A stretch of DNA of 64,000 nt. It comes from Ulota crispa. Its lineage: Eukaryota; Streptophyta; Bryopsida; Orthotrichales; Orthotrichaceae. The notes under the pieces are model-generated. The model made no database searches. It was not told where the DNA came from and worked only from the letters and a program-made list of their open reading frames with translations. A program made the translations under genes and the position numbers. The DNA lies in contig OY987249.1 in the NCBI GenBank assembly GCA_963920765.1, positions 8,680,817 through 8,744,816 of the forward strand, given 5' to 3'. This document shows, one piece after another, positions 47,627 through 59,700 of this stretch. The stretch's first letter is position 1, and every line of letters begins with the position of its first letter.

Positions 47627-50385
47627 TCATTGGATCACGCACGTGCACGCCTGCGACGAGTCCGAGTCGTCGTCGCTGTCCTCCGAGTCATCGGAGTCGC
47701 TGCTGTTGCACGCACACCCCACGCCATGTCAGATACACCCCACACTGCCCCTCCGCGCACCTCACCGTCCCCCCTCCCGTCACCACACACCCCGACCCCA
47801 GCGCGGATGGCTCACCTCACTCTCCCGGCCTACCACGTGCGCCCACTCACTCGCCCACCGCTTCCATGGATCTCACGCGACGGACCGCCTCCCACCCACC
47901 CTTCACCCTCACACACACCAACGCCCCACCCGACAAACCCCGCCTGGTGCCAGGTCGCGGCTCTCTCCACCCGACACCAACATAAACCCATCCTCGTCAC
48001 TCACTCACTCACTCGGGTTCACCGTGCCCAGACGGACGACCACCCCACGGGCCACACCCTCCACGCATGCCACTACACGCTCCCACACATGCACGCCCAC
48101 ACACACACCATGCCGCTCGGCTCGTACCTGGGCTCGAACTCGAAAACTTGCGTCAAGTCCTTCCCGTAGCTGTCCACCCACTGGATCTTCGTCCCTCTCT
48201 CGCCCTCGCCCTGCCGGTGCTCCAGCTCCTGCGACTCCCCGAATCTCGCGTCCCTGCCCTCCACGGCCGGAGCCCCGTTGCCGGAGTGCGACGTCGAAGG
48301 GATCGTCGACGTCTGCTTCAGGTTGCTCTTGCCCGGCACCTTCTGCGTCGATCCCAACGCGTACCCGTTGGCCTGCGCGCCCACCCGATCGCCGGATCCG
48401 AACGCGGGTGCGGGCATCGGAGCGGGAAGCGTTGTGGGTGCGGACGGGGCCATGGCCGCATCCCCCTGCGCTGCGCCCGCCTCTGCACCTCTTCTGCGCC
48501 GCCCCGAGCCTCTCCTCGTCCCACAACACAGGCAACACGCTCCGCCGGCGCACCCTCGGGGGGTGTCCTTGTCTGTCGCCAGCGAGGACAACGCCCGTCA
48601 ACGCGAATCCACCCCTCCCCTCTCCTCCCCGCCCTCGTCAATCCCTCTCTACCTCAAATCCCCTCCCCACTTCCAGCGCCTCCTCATCAAGGGCCTCACC
48701 TCGCGCCTCCTTTCCCTCACGGCCCTCTCCACACCCGCGCCATCGTGCCTCACATTCCCGACGCCGACTGTCCAAACCTGAGGTCCGCTCTCTCACCTGT
48801 CCATCTCCAATTCCAGCACGATGGAGTGCGTCCCAAAACCTACATTTCGACACTCCAAACCCCGCAACACCGCCGGACCTCTCCTACGCTCCACGGATCC
48901 ACTCCGCACGCTATCCAACATAGGGGACCAAAGGAATGCCGGCAGGAAGGACCACGTGCATCGATCTGCAGTACCTTAATTCCGCATCCTCATACGCCGG
49001 ACTGGCCTCCATGAAAGAGCCGGATTCAGCTCTCCGTCGAGCGCCCCAGACGCACTAAATCCCTCGCACCTGCAAGGACGAGACCAGATCAGCACACCAA
49101 CGAGAAGCGATCCAACCCGATAACTCCCTCACCGAGACAACCACCGGCACCATGCTACACCCGGATACTGGAAGCTCTCAAGCCGTAACCCGCCAACCTA
49201 GCATCTACTCCATTTCCACGCCCTCCGTCAACGCAATCTCATTTGCAGCCAGCCAGCCATCCCATATCATTTCACGCAGCCACAAAAGGAATGCCTTTCG
49301 GGTACCGCCGTGTGATCTCCACCATTGCCGGTGGAATGTTGTTCACCTCAAAAACAGAACTACCCTAACGCTGAAAAGACGAAGCATCACAGAGTCGGAC
49401 TTCGCTTGGGACACGGACTCTATCGTCGTCATCCCGACCACCCTACTACGATCCTACACTACCACGGAGTTCTCCAGGAATCTATCGTCGTCTTTGACCT
49501 GACTCCGTAGTCAGCATCGCAGATCCTGCCCTAACTCGGGTGTATAGCAATCACAGGCTGTTCAGCTGTCCGGACAGCGACGCGCGTGGACTTGGTGCTA
49601 TTCACTCAGCTTGGACTCTGCACAGCTTGACTGCTCCCGGCATCAAGAATTCACCAGATCCCCTGTGGACGCGAGCGGAGCCACTCGAACCACAAGGCAC
49701 GGGCCTGCTCACATGGATTGTCACCGGCTTTCCACCATCCACCCGCCCGTACCTTTCCACACACATTCACCGGGCCCCCGATCTCTCACGGCCACCTCCT
49801 GCCAATGCCTGCCATTTCTGCTCCTCCGCACTACAAACGCACCACACCAGCTGCACTCGGACTAGCTTCTCTCTGCCAATCCCAGTTTTCCATGAAACCG
49901 GGACGAAGTCCTTAACTACTCTCGATCCATCGAACTGCAGCCACACAACCAGAGATTCTCCCCTCCGGAACCAGTACCAAAGTAGTCACTCTCAAAGTGC
50001 ATGAACAGAGAAAGCAGGTCCACGAAATGCAACGAGTCGTACGCGAAAGCTAGGTTTCAACAGGGCAGTCGCAGATCACCCGTGCTACTCCTCGAACAGA
50101 AACAGATGTCCAAGTGGAGGACGAGGATAGTCGAGTTGAAAAACGGTGGACGACGCCACTGACAAGAAAAGTATCTGAACTACTACAAGGGGCTCCGAGA
50201 GATATGTTCACCAGAAAACACCATTCTTGTTCGTCATGCAAAGTTAAAGGACGTGGCGAGGCTTACCAGGATGTGCAGATAGAGGACGACGATTGCGAAG
50301 GCATCAGGGGAGAGGAGCGAGCGATGGCGTCCGAGGGAGATGAAACCCTAGAAGAGAGGAGCTTCGCATGGCCATAGCCAGCCAT
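47627..50385 (-). CDS. small acidic-tailed plant protein with CaaX box (right copy; middle of the gene model uncertain)
   Basis: Convergent partner of the gene at 22219-24909. The 3' exons (48128-48453 from the possible internal ATG, then 47627-47702) are identical to the left copy and encode the QWVDSYGKDL core, acidic tail and CVIQ end. Outside the palindrome the proposed 5' exon (50267-50385, donor GTAAGC) is only similar: it starts MAGYGHAKLLSSRVSS where the left copy starts MAFHVGFHLCSNAI. Both then run through Ser-rich sequence to CT(L/S) and a phase-2 donor. Conserved donor position and phase, despite indels of multiples of three, suggest a translated exon, although a transcribed leader is possible. 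Upstream on the minus strand is a plant-type leader (CCCTAAACATTCGCTC). Confidence 0.5.
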
Positions 50386-50536
50386 GGGAGAGCTCCGACA
50401 AGTCGCAGGGGGGAAGAGAAGGAGGAAATGGGGAAGAGCGAATGTTTAGGGCTTTCATGGCGGACAGAGTTTGTGGCGTGACATCCGTTGTTGTCTGGAT
50501 GTCATCCATCGACCAATGATTTACTCACCCCCAGCC
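49933..50536. other. diverged continuation of the inverted repeat and 5' flank of the right gene
   Basis: For the first ~100 bp beyond 49932 the similarity to the reverse of 22500-22603 is high with small indels. It then falls to scattered matches around the 5' exon. This marks an abrupt change from near-identity to old divergence. Confidence 0.7.
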
Positions 50537-50699
50537 CTCTATAATATCACCCTCCTGTCGTGCACGCGGTAGTATGGAATTTTCTGAGTCTGTGACGGTG
50601 TTCTGTTGCACTTATTGTAACCCTTCCAGAGTATTTGCAAAACTGATTTTGGATATTTACACGTTTGGCAATGAAGTGTTATGATGAGAACAATGAGTG
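50537..50699 (+). repeat. direct repeat, uninterrupted copy
   Basis: Matches 51231-51308 plus 51631-51718 ('gcggtagtatggaatttt', 'ggatatttacacgtttgg'). It provides the empty site for the element at 51309-51630. Confidence 0.85.
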
Positions 50700-50720
50700 G
50701 CTTTCGGAATTAAGGTAGGA

Positions 50721-50990
50721 ACACTCATAAGCGTTAGTTTTGACTGTTAATATACAACTAGTAAATTATAGGATCTTACTAGGAACAGAAAAAACTGAGT
50801 TTGCACTTTTGAATGTATTATTTGGGTACTGTGGGAATAAGTTAGGATATTTTAAAGAATAAGTTGTGAGTTTTTAAAGAACAAATTGCCATTGCACCCA
50901 TAACCAACATTAAGGTTTCATGTTCACATATTATACATCTTTGTAATTACATCTATTCATTTCTATAGACTTTTCAAGATGTGTCCTATG
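50721..50990 (+). repeat. G-family element, one end recognisable
   Basis: Begins AGGTAGGAACACTCATAAGCG and is similar to the reverse of 55346-55641, sharing 'aaattgccattgcacccata' and 'aattacatctattcattt'. The second end is not identifiable here, so it may be truncated. Confidence 0.6.
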
Positions 50991-51230
50991 GACACTTTTT
51001 GGAAAATAATCCATTAAATGCTCAAACTTATCTCCCAAGGTCTTTTGTCAATAGATGTATGATTAAGTAAATGAGTCTCACCACAATAAATTTTGAATGT
51101 TTGACAATAGTCATGTGCACCCGTTGGTTTGACAGAACGCAAGATCATTTCAAGCCCAACTACTCAAAATATTCCCCCACAAAAAAGTATTACTTTTTAT
51201 CTGCGACCAATTATATACTTACCCAAAACT

Positions 51231-51718
51231 CTCTAATATCGCCCCGTGTCTTGCATGCGGTAGTATGGAATTTTTTGAATTTGTGATGGTGTACTATTGC
51301 ACTTATTAGGGGGCTTCAAACATCAACTTTTTTTGGTGACACGTCGCAATTCACCTCTATGAATTCACTAGTGAATCTTGACGTGACTCACCTCTGGACT
51401 TCACTCCTAACATGATTCATGTGAGGAGTGAACTTCATGAACTCAATTTTGTGGCTTTGCGGGGCTCATTCACCTGCGTCCTCAAACCCTGAAACTTCTT
51501 TTGCAGAAATTTCCGCAAACTCATGAGTGTCTCAGACTTTGCTCATGCGAGGGAACAAAAACAATTCACGGGTGCCAGAGATCCTGTGAGGTGAGAAGTT
51601 TGAGGGCCAAATTTCATGTTTGAAGCCCCCTATTGCAACCCTTCAAGAGTATTTGCAAAACTGATTTTGGATATTTACACGTTTGGCAACGAAATGTTAT
51701 GATGAGAACAATGAGTGA
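51231..51718 (+). repeat. direct repeat, copy interrupted by a MITE
   Basis: Second copy of 50537-50699 with 51309-51630 inserted. Confidence 0.85.
51309..51630. mobile_element. MITE with GGGGGCTTCAAACAT ends and known empty site
   Basis: Inverted ends GGGGGCTTCAAACAT and ATGTTTGAAGCCCCC. Left flank TATTA and right flank TATTG; the uninterrupted repeat reads CTTATTG. This implies duplication of about 5 bp (TATTR), or a shorter TA/ATT depending on where the end is placed. Superfamily uncertain. Confidence 0.75.
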
Positions 51719-51759
51719 ATTTTGGATTAATTGCTTTTCTCCCTACATTAAATAAGTGC

Positions 51760-52560
51760 ATTTTGGTTGCCCCACACTATTTCTCAATATTTGACAATAT
51801 ATAAATATTTACTAGTTTTAATCAATATTTATTGGTATATACTCCCTCTATCCCAATATAAAGCTCCAAAAAATTTCTCCATGAGGGATTAACTATATTT
51901 TTAGTCATTATGCTAGTGACAAATGCATTCTAGAATCAATATACCACCTACCAACTATTTGTAAAATCTCTAGTTTTTATGTTGCCATTTAGACACCCAA
52001 GTTCCATGCAAAAAGTACCAAATTTGTACATGTTGCTAGCTCCTCATTACTGATGATCAAAAGATTAGTTGCAACAATGATACCTCATATGGACAAGGCC
52101 AAGCTTATTAGGAGAGGAATGCTTTTTAATTGCTTAACTTTCCCGCATGAGATCATTGGACATGACAAACGCTTTCTCAACAATTGAAATTACCAAAAGG
52201 GAGCTTTTAGTGGGACAAGACCTATGCCTAATTTGGAGCTTTATATTGGGACAAAGGGAGTATCAATTTTAACAACAATAAAGATTTGGCAACAATAATA
52301 ACCTAGAGAAAAAGAAAGAAGCAATATTTAAGCCATAAACCATAGGAAGTCCTAATATCTAAAGAGTTGCATACACCTCCAAGTGACCAAGTGATTAGTC
52401 ATAAAAATCTTTCCAAGTTAAGATTACTTATTTTTTAAGGCAACTTAATCATTAAAACAACCTAATTATTAAGACAACCTAATTATATAAAGCAACCTAA
52501 TTGTTAAAACAAGTTTAATTGTTTAGGCAACCTAAATGTAGCATTTTCATGTAGCTTTGA
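51760..52560 (+). repeat. dispersed repeat, family Y, interrupted by a Stowaway MITE
   Basis: Shares 'ggttgccccacactatttct', 'agagttgcatacacctccaa' and 'caacctaattattaag' with 62578-62890. The part between is the Stowaway insertion. Confidence 0.6.
51842..52260. mobile_element. Stowaway-type (Tc1/mariner) MITE
   Basis: Ends CTCCCTCTATCCCAATATAA and its near-perfect complement (TTATATTGGGACAAAGGGAG), flanked by TA at 51840-51841 and 52261-52262. CTCCCTC ends with a TA target are diagnostic of Stowaway elements. No coding capacity. Confidence 0.9.
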
Positions 52561-53666
52561 TGAGAAGATTGAAAGATGTGATATTGGAGAAGAAGGTGGT
52601 GTTTCAAAGTTTGGGTTTTATAATAAATGTATAGTAATTACAATATCATTGCTAAAGTACATTACCTTTTTTTGTGTTAAAAGACCTAAATTGCAAGAGT
52701 ATTTGTGTTCAAAAAAATTGAAGGCTTAACATTGCAAACTAATTATGCAACCTTTTGCATTGGTAAATTATTGCGCTTTACCTTATTTCTATAATAGAAT
52801 ACAATCTCTATTTTTCACCTATAATTGTATACATAAGGTCCTATAATTGTATATTTAAACTCTCACCTTTTGAAAAACTTGTTGTTTGTTTAGGTTTTCC
52901 ATTGATTTTGAGTTCAAAATTAGTTCCCGCTCATCAAATCTTGGCTCACTGCTCACAAACTCACCATTTTACACTCACAAAATAGAGTTGTCTTGATGTA
53001 AAGTGAACTTGAACCATCCCCTTCTCCTCATCCAATTGCAAGGCTCTAAATACTTTGGTCGTAGACCTCGGTCAATAAGATAGAAGTACCCAAAAGCAAC
53101 ACTTACCTCAAATGTGGTAATTTGGAGGGTCTTTTGAAAATGTAATGGCATGTGCTTGTTAGTAAATGGGTATGGATTCAAGCAAAATTGTTTTCAAATT
53201 TTTTTGAGATCATATGAATAAATTATGAATTGTTGAAGGTAACTCCCTAGATTGACCTATTGTGGACACTAGACCCCTGAAAAAGCGACAACAAAAAGAC
53301 CATGTCACACCCAATCATAAATTGTCACTTACACAATTTCCGTTCAATTATGTCAACTTGCATGTTTAATTTGGGTGCATGCGTGTCTAGTTTCGGTGCA
53401 AGAATGCTTACCTTTAGGTTTAATTTTAGATGTCGCTAAACGGCTAGTGTAGCTTATGGGTGCTTCTCACGGTGCTTCTACCTTAGTGTAAAGATGCCCT
53501 AATCTTAGTGGAAGCAAAGAAAACACTACTAGTGACCTACCTTCCAAATTGAACACCACAACTTTTGGGTAAATTTTGAGGAAATTTTGGGGGAATTTTG
53601 GGAGGGATGGATTTTTGGAGGGGATGAGATAGCGGGGATGAAGTTTTCTACATTGGTGGAGATGCT
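52561..53666. other. AT-rich intergenic DNA
   Basis: No gene seen. Around 53460-53510, 'gggtgcttctcacggtgcttctacctta' (split by position) resembles another G/R1-type element end on the minus strand. Confidence 0.4.
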
Positions 53667-54044
53667 GTAGACACACCCATTCCTACTTGGTCCCCAATTC
53701 CACACCCTACTTTTGATATTTTCACCACCCACTCTTGAACCCATATTGGAGCAGTGAACTCTCCTTGCACAAGCAAATCTTGCCACATGTCACTGCTGAG
53801 GTGCTTTGAGATGGTTGGGATTGGGACCATCAAGTGCCATTATAGGAACACATCCATGCATCTTCAAGGCTAATCTAGAGTTGCTAATAGGCACCTTGTG
53901 AGTTGCAATTTTGCCCTTTAATATAAAATAATCTACTATACTTTCTTCCACAAAAATTACATTCCATGATAGCTTGTTGAAAGGTTAATCCTACATATTT
54001 TTTTCTTCAATTGTTCAAGACCTTGAGGTGCTCCAAACCCTTAA

Positions 54045-55342
54045 CTCTTAAGCGTCTGATGGGTGGCCGTGCCCGCCCATTGCAGTGGTTTCTATAATGG
54101 TGTGGTAGGTGCCCACCCATTAAAATGTTGTTTTATAAAGTTGCAAAAGTTGATAGTGCTTGGCGCCCTCATGAAAATTGCAAGAAGGGTAGCTTGGGAC
54201 TTAACACTGTGATTTTGAATCTTATCACAATTTGGATTACAAAAAAATATGAATGCATCTCATGAGGTAATTTTTTGCCTTCTATAATGGACCATATATT
54301 TATGGTCACTTGTGAAAAAAATCAGATGAAAAATGACTTTTTTCTGAATCACAAAATCTTTTTTCAGAGCTGGAAGACGTTTTTTGTCCTCCTCAACATT
54401 TAACCCCTAAAGGCCCAAACAATGTTTTTTTAGCAACCTCGCAATTTTGGACAACTCACTACAAATGGATTTTTCATTTTTTTTCTTTGAAATTTTCACA
54501 CATGATGTGTCCAAGTAGTAGCTTGAAGGCCCAACAAATTTCATAACTTTTGACTTCATGGTTCAAAAGTTATTGCATGATATGTAGTTTTCTTTGTTTG
54601 GAGGCAGCCCGGGTAGCTCAAAAAACTTCTTTAAAAATTACGTTTTTTGATTTTTGTTTTTTGAAATTGGTTCTTTAGATATATATATCCTTAGAAAGCT
54701 TTGGGTCATTCAATTTTCATCAATGAGATGAAAGTTATGAGGAGATTTTGTTTGCGGGTAATTATGGATTCCCTACTCTAAAAAAAACTTATAAGTCCTA
54801 TGTTTTACTCAATTTTTAATATTTTGGAAAAAAATAAAGCCAAAGTACGTAGATTGTTTATTACAACATTTCAACCGTTGGGATTGGAATTTTCGTTTTT
54901 CATAATTAAATTCTTAACAATTTAGTGTTTTGTATCATTCTCTAATTCTTTTTACTTAATATTTTTTTGTATGTGTCATACATTTCCAAATGATTTGAAA
55001 ATTTTCAAGTGTGTACCCAACTTGCCTTGAAAAATGAATACAAAAAATTACAACCATTTTGAAACTTTTTTCATACAAATATGACCTTGTGAAGTGCAAC
55101 TGCTTGGATTTTTGCAGAGACAAATAACGACTTTTTGTCAATTCAAACTCAATCACCTAACAATCCACATGGCAAAATTCTTTGAATTTTTTCCACATCT
55201 TTAGATACTAGTGTACTACAAGATCTTATGGTTAGATTTGTCCAAAAATAACTTTTGTATAAAATTTGATACTTGCACTACAAATGGCAATTTTGGGGCA
55301 GTTTTGATGAAAATATAGTCAAAAGCCTTTAGGGGTTAAGGG
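54045..55342. mobile_element. piggyBac-type MITE, itself interrupted
   Basis: TTAA at 54041-54044 then CTCTTAAGCGTCTGATGG. The right end before TTAA 55343-55346, rejoined across the inner element, reads inward CCCTTAAATGTTGAGGAGG. Ends similar but diverged. Confidence 0.5.
54404..55335. mobile_element. piggyBac-type MITE (family A), innermost of the nest
   Basis: TTAA at 54400-54403 and 55336-55339. Ends CCCCTAAAGGCCCAAAC and CCCCTAAAGGCTTTT read inward. It shares 'acttttgacttcatggttca' with 5022-5765. Confidence 0.85.
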
Positions 55343-55345
55343 TTA

Positions 55346-55641
55346 AGACAGGAGCACCCATAAGTGTTAGTGTCCCCATAACCATCACCTCTAAAATCTT
55401 GGAAAATCTGTGGAAATGAATAGATGTAATTACAATAATGTACAACACGTGAACATGAAACCTCACTGTTGCTTATGGGTGCAATGGCAATTTGCTCTTT
55501 ATAAATTCACAACTTATTCTCATAGTATCCAAATAATACACTTGAAAGTGCAAAGTCATTATTTTTCTGTTCCTAATAGGATCCTACAATTTGCTAACTG
55601 TTTATTAATACTCATCATGATGCTTATGGGTGCTCCTACCT
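55346..55641. mobile_element. G-family element
   Basis: Ends AGACAGGAGCACCCATAAG and AGGTAGGAGCACCCATAAG read inward, with TA on both sides (within TTAA). Related sequence at 50721-50990. Confidence 0.7.
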
Positions 55642-55644
55642 TAA

Positions 55645-56266
55645 CCCCCAAATGCCCAAGGCCTTTTTGAACTTCTTGGCATTTTCAAGAAAGTGAACAA
55701 TCAACCAACCTTTTCATAAATCTCATCAAGTTTTTTAAAATTGTAACGGTACAAATTTAAACTTGACATGTTAGAGATTGCATGGAAAAAGAAAACACAA
55801 CAATATCACTAATAGTTTGAAAGATTATAACATTTGAACATGAGGGTGTTAAAACTGCTAAAGTAACTTGAAATTTTCTAATTTTCATTTCACATGTCAA
55901 TTCTAAAAAGTTGGTCATCAAAAAAATATGAGGTTTAAGATCATTACATGTTTACCTTTAATCAATTTACAGTTTCCAAAATCTACTCCTCTATTTTTTT
56001 AAAATGGATTGCTAATGAGGATTTTTCTCCAAGCTCTAATGTATTTGAGGCTCATTTTCAAGAACTTCCAACACTAGAAAACTCAAGATTGCAGTGGACA
56101 CCCTTGTACAAAATTTTGAATAGAAAAATCAACAATATTCATTTTTTAAATTAGATTTTTGATGTTCAAAATAGACTTCAAAACAAACATGTGTTCATGA
56201 GAAAATATCAAAAATAGTGATTTAATAAGGCAAGCACCCAATTTGGGTGCCTTAGGCATTTAGGGG
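55645..56266. mobile_element. piggyBac-type MITE (family B)
   Basis: TTAA at 55641-55644 and 56267-56270. Ends CCCCCAAATGCCCAAGG and CCCCTAAATGCCTAAGG read inward. The interior resembles 26854-27455 reversed. It lies about 60 bp from the first P1BS site of the SPX promoter. Confidence 0.85.
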
Positions 56267-56328
56267 TTAAATGGTCGGGTATGGGACTACGGGTGCGCCT
56301 ACCTTATGACGCCGCCTGGAAAATATTA

Positions 56329-56336
56329 GAATATTC
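56329..56336. promoter_or_regulatory. P1BS element (PHR binding site)
   Basis: GAATATTC fits the GNATATNC consensus bound by PHR-type MYB factors of the phosphate-starvation response. It lies 428 bp upstream of the SPX start codon. Confidence 0.7.
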
Positions 56337-56448
56337 CCATTATCCGTCGGGATCCTCGCCCGGCATATTTCCCCGTCGGATTCGTTGATCCAGTACCAAG
56401 ATCTACAAATTCCTAGATTCCATTCTCATAGATTCCTCCGAGTCTCTC

Positions 56449-56456
56449 GCATATTC
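56449..56456. promoter_or_regulatory. second P1BS element
   Basis: GCATATTC also fits GNATATNC, 308 bp upstream of the start codon. It may lie in the leader, since the transcription start is unknown. Confidence 0.6.
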
Positions 56457-56763
56457 CCTTGCCCCTGTCAGTTTCTCCTTCCTTCCGAAGGCTTCCTTCC
56501 AATCCGGCCTCTCCCCTGTCTCGCAGCACCAGCCCTTGCACTTCCACCATCGCCAGATCCTTTGATGCTTTGCTGCGCATGCCGAACCCGTCGTCGCCAC
56601 TTTCCTTACCTGTAGTTGTCAAGCTTAGTTACTGCATTTTCTCTGACCTCGGTTCCTTCATGCTCTTACTCGCATTCCCGTCTTTCTGTGGATCCCCGAG
56701 GCGTGCTCTGTTAATTTCATCTTCGGTGTTGCTGTGGTGTACTGCGAGGGTTTGGCGGACTCG

Positions 56764-59700
56764 ATGAAGTACGGCAAGCTGTTGCAGCTGCTTCTGGAGC
56801 AGATGCCCGTGGAGTATCGTGATAAGTTCTTGTCGTACAAGCAGTTGAAGAAGGTCATCAACACGATTCTGCAGGAGAACTCCTTGCCGATTGCGGCCTT
56901 TGTCGAGGCGCCGGAGGGAGTTGTTCAAGGAGTGCCGGGGAAGCGGGCGAGGGGGAACGAAGAGAGGGAGGCTAAGGTTGTGGCTGTGGCTGTGACGGGA
57001 GAAGCGAAGGGCAGCGGTGGTGCGGCTGTAGCTGTTGGAACGAAGAGGAAGGCTGGTGGAGAAGGCGAAGCAGAAGCAGAAGCTGAAGCAGAAGCTGAAG
57101 CAGAAGGAGCTGAAGGTTTGGCGGCTGTTCGTGCCAGGACTGGCGAGGAGAAGGAGATTATTAGCAAGGAAGCGGAGAATTTTTTGCGTCTCTTGAATGT
57201 CGAGCTTGAGAAATTCAACAGTTTTTTCACGGAGAAGGAAGAAGATTACGTCATTCGCTTGCAAGTATGTGTTTGTCACGTTTCTCTGCCATGCCATGCC
57301 ATGCCGAGGCTTCTCTCGCTCTTGATGTGATGTGATTTGCTTTGGTCTTTCGTCGTCCGCAGCTGTTTCAGGAGTGATGATAAAACAATTGTTTGGTGTT
57401 TATCGTGAACAATCGAACCTTTAAAAAAATAAATCTGACGTGGAATGCTTACAATTTTAGCGCTTTGTGTTTGCATGTGTTTGTCCCCTCGGAAATGAAT
57501 GATGAGAATGAATAACGATAACGGAGGAATTTCGTTCTAAGTCTTACATGTAGTTCTCCCTGCTTATGGAGTTTAGATTTGAACGTTGTAAACATGTGGA
57601 AGCTAAATGTTTGTTTAAGTAGACAATGGCCATGTCTGACCGTTTAACATTTTTTAAAATGTTCTTTCAATTGTCTTTTATGTTCTTTCAATTGTCTTTT
57701 CCTACATGGTTCAAAAATGTAGAAACTTACTGTGTTTAATAAGAATGTGACGCGTGTTGAAAAGCGAAATGCATGTTAGAGTTTATGATTCCAAACAATG
57801 AAGTGGTTTACTTGGAATTGTGACACGTGGTTATAGGAGTAGTTAAATACATTGCTGATTGTAATTTGTACAGTTATTCAATCTGGTGAGCATCATATAT
57901 TGAGGAATGTGTTGCGAAGGCACATGAAAGTTCTTTATTTATTTTTGGTATAAAGGTAGGAGACTCGTGAATGGACCATCTAAGCAAAAGTGCGCTTCTG
58001 TGGAAAAATCAGGGCAACTTGGTTAAATAGAAATATTTTTGTTAGAAAGCCAAAGAAGAGACAGTTTTTGTGGCCATTTAATTTGAAATTTTCTGAGGTA
58101 GTATGAATTATCTGCAATTTATCAAAGCAAAAGGTGCATAGGTAGCTATTCTTGATCATAGGTGGTAGCATTCATGATGCAAAGGTGGCTTGTAAATGGA
58201 GCACATGAGTCCTAAAAGCAACCACTACAAAGTCAAGAATGTTTCAATAAGACTCTTAAAGTGGACAAGCACCCATTCCATATTCTAATACTCAAATCAT
58301 GATTGAGAACAAGTTTTCAGTTATTTTAGTATGACATATATATATATTTTATTGAAAGACAAATCTGAACACAATTATGACCAACAAGCACACTCAACAA
58401 TGGCTCATGTCACTTTCTTAAATTCCTAAAATAGTGCATGCATAAATACAATTTCTGAACATTAAAAATGTAGGGGTCGGTCCAAAATGCCCGCTCTGAA
58501 TTCGAGCCTCCTACCTTAGAGGTATTTGCAATGAGCCGCTTGATTTAAACTTTGTTGTTAGAGGTCCCTACGTTATGCTAAACGAGCAGATTTATGGATG
58601 CCATTGAACTAAATTAACTTGATGCAAACTAGGCACCGAGGATCGCTAAGAGTCGCCTTGATCGCTTAACCTTACAAATCTCAGTCTTGTTGTATACTCA
58701 GCTTTCAAGTATCCACTCAGAAGGTGTTGGTGTCCATGAAACATTGTGTCCCTGGCTGTGAAATTGTCTTTTCTCAATCAATTTCTGTTCGTGATGTATT
58801 GCAGGAGCTCAAGTATATGCTGGAGAAGGTGCGCGAGCAAGGTGATGCGGATGTGCACCCAAGAGATCGGATCAATGATCTCATGGCAATCCGAATAGAT
58901 CTTGTCACGTTGCATGGAGAGGTTATTCTGATGGAGAGTTATAGCACCCTCAATTATACAGGTGAGCCCTTAGGAACCTGGATTCATTTTTGGGAAATTA
59001 CAAATAGGGTCATGAAAACGTAAAATATTACAAATTGGGGCACAGTTTCAAAGTAATTACAAATAGGGGCACGATTTCAAAAAAATTGTAATTTTTTTAG
59101 TTTGGACATTGGTTGAGGTAGATACATCACATTAAATGTTAGCTAACTTCTAAAAATTTTAAAAGTTATTAAAAATTGTCGTCCTCTTTACTAATTTTTT
59201 TTTCTTTAAGCTTGATTTGGAGAGACCTAAGTTTTTTAGAAATTGGCTAACATTTAATGTGATATGTCTAAATCAATCAATGTCCAAACCAAAAAAAGTA
59301 ACAAAAATTTACAGTTTTTTTTGAAATTGTGCCCCTATTTGTAATTATTTTGAAAATATGCCCCTATCTGTAATATTACGTTTTCATGCCCCTATTTGTA
59401 ATTTCTCCTTCATTTTTTGATCATTATTGAACGTTCTTAAGCTCGCGAAAGACCTAAAGGCCACTTTGTAAGCATATTGCTACAGAAACGTGGGAGTGGT
59501 TCTTGAGCTTATTTCCACCTACACTCTTACTGAATTCTAGCCGAGTTTGTATTGCTTTTTACGTGTCATTGAAGGAGTGTAATCCAATCAATCTTCTAGG
59601 AGTATGTAAGAGCGTGGAGCGATTCTTTGATTTAAATGTCCTTTTATATTTGGGCCATATGCAGGGCTGGTGAAGATACTGAAGAAGCATGACAAACGCA

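Larger units (their letters stand above)
36380..49932 (-). repeat. right arm of the 13.5-kb inverted repeat
   Basis: Mirror of 22604-36156 (position = 72536 minus the left position). Everything described in the left arm recurs here in reverse order and orientation. 40054 is G where the mirrored base implies A. Confidence 0.95.
53667..56304. mobile_element. R1 element swollen by a nest of TTAA and G elements
   Basis: The left part (53667-54040) matches 60785-61165. The right end (56271-56304, atggtcgggtatggg...cctacct, then TA) matches the R1 right end at 61171-61199. Between them, at the same internal TTAA that is occupied in the 34839 copy, lie 54045-55342, 55346-55641 and 55645-56266. The left terminus is decayed (TGTAGACACACCC). 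Confidence 0.6.

Noticed and set aside
56734-56763. An upstream start for the SPX protein at 56734
   Set aside because: The codon there is GTG, not ATG. ATG 56764 begins exactly at the conserved SPX N-terminus (MKYGK).
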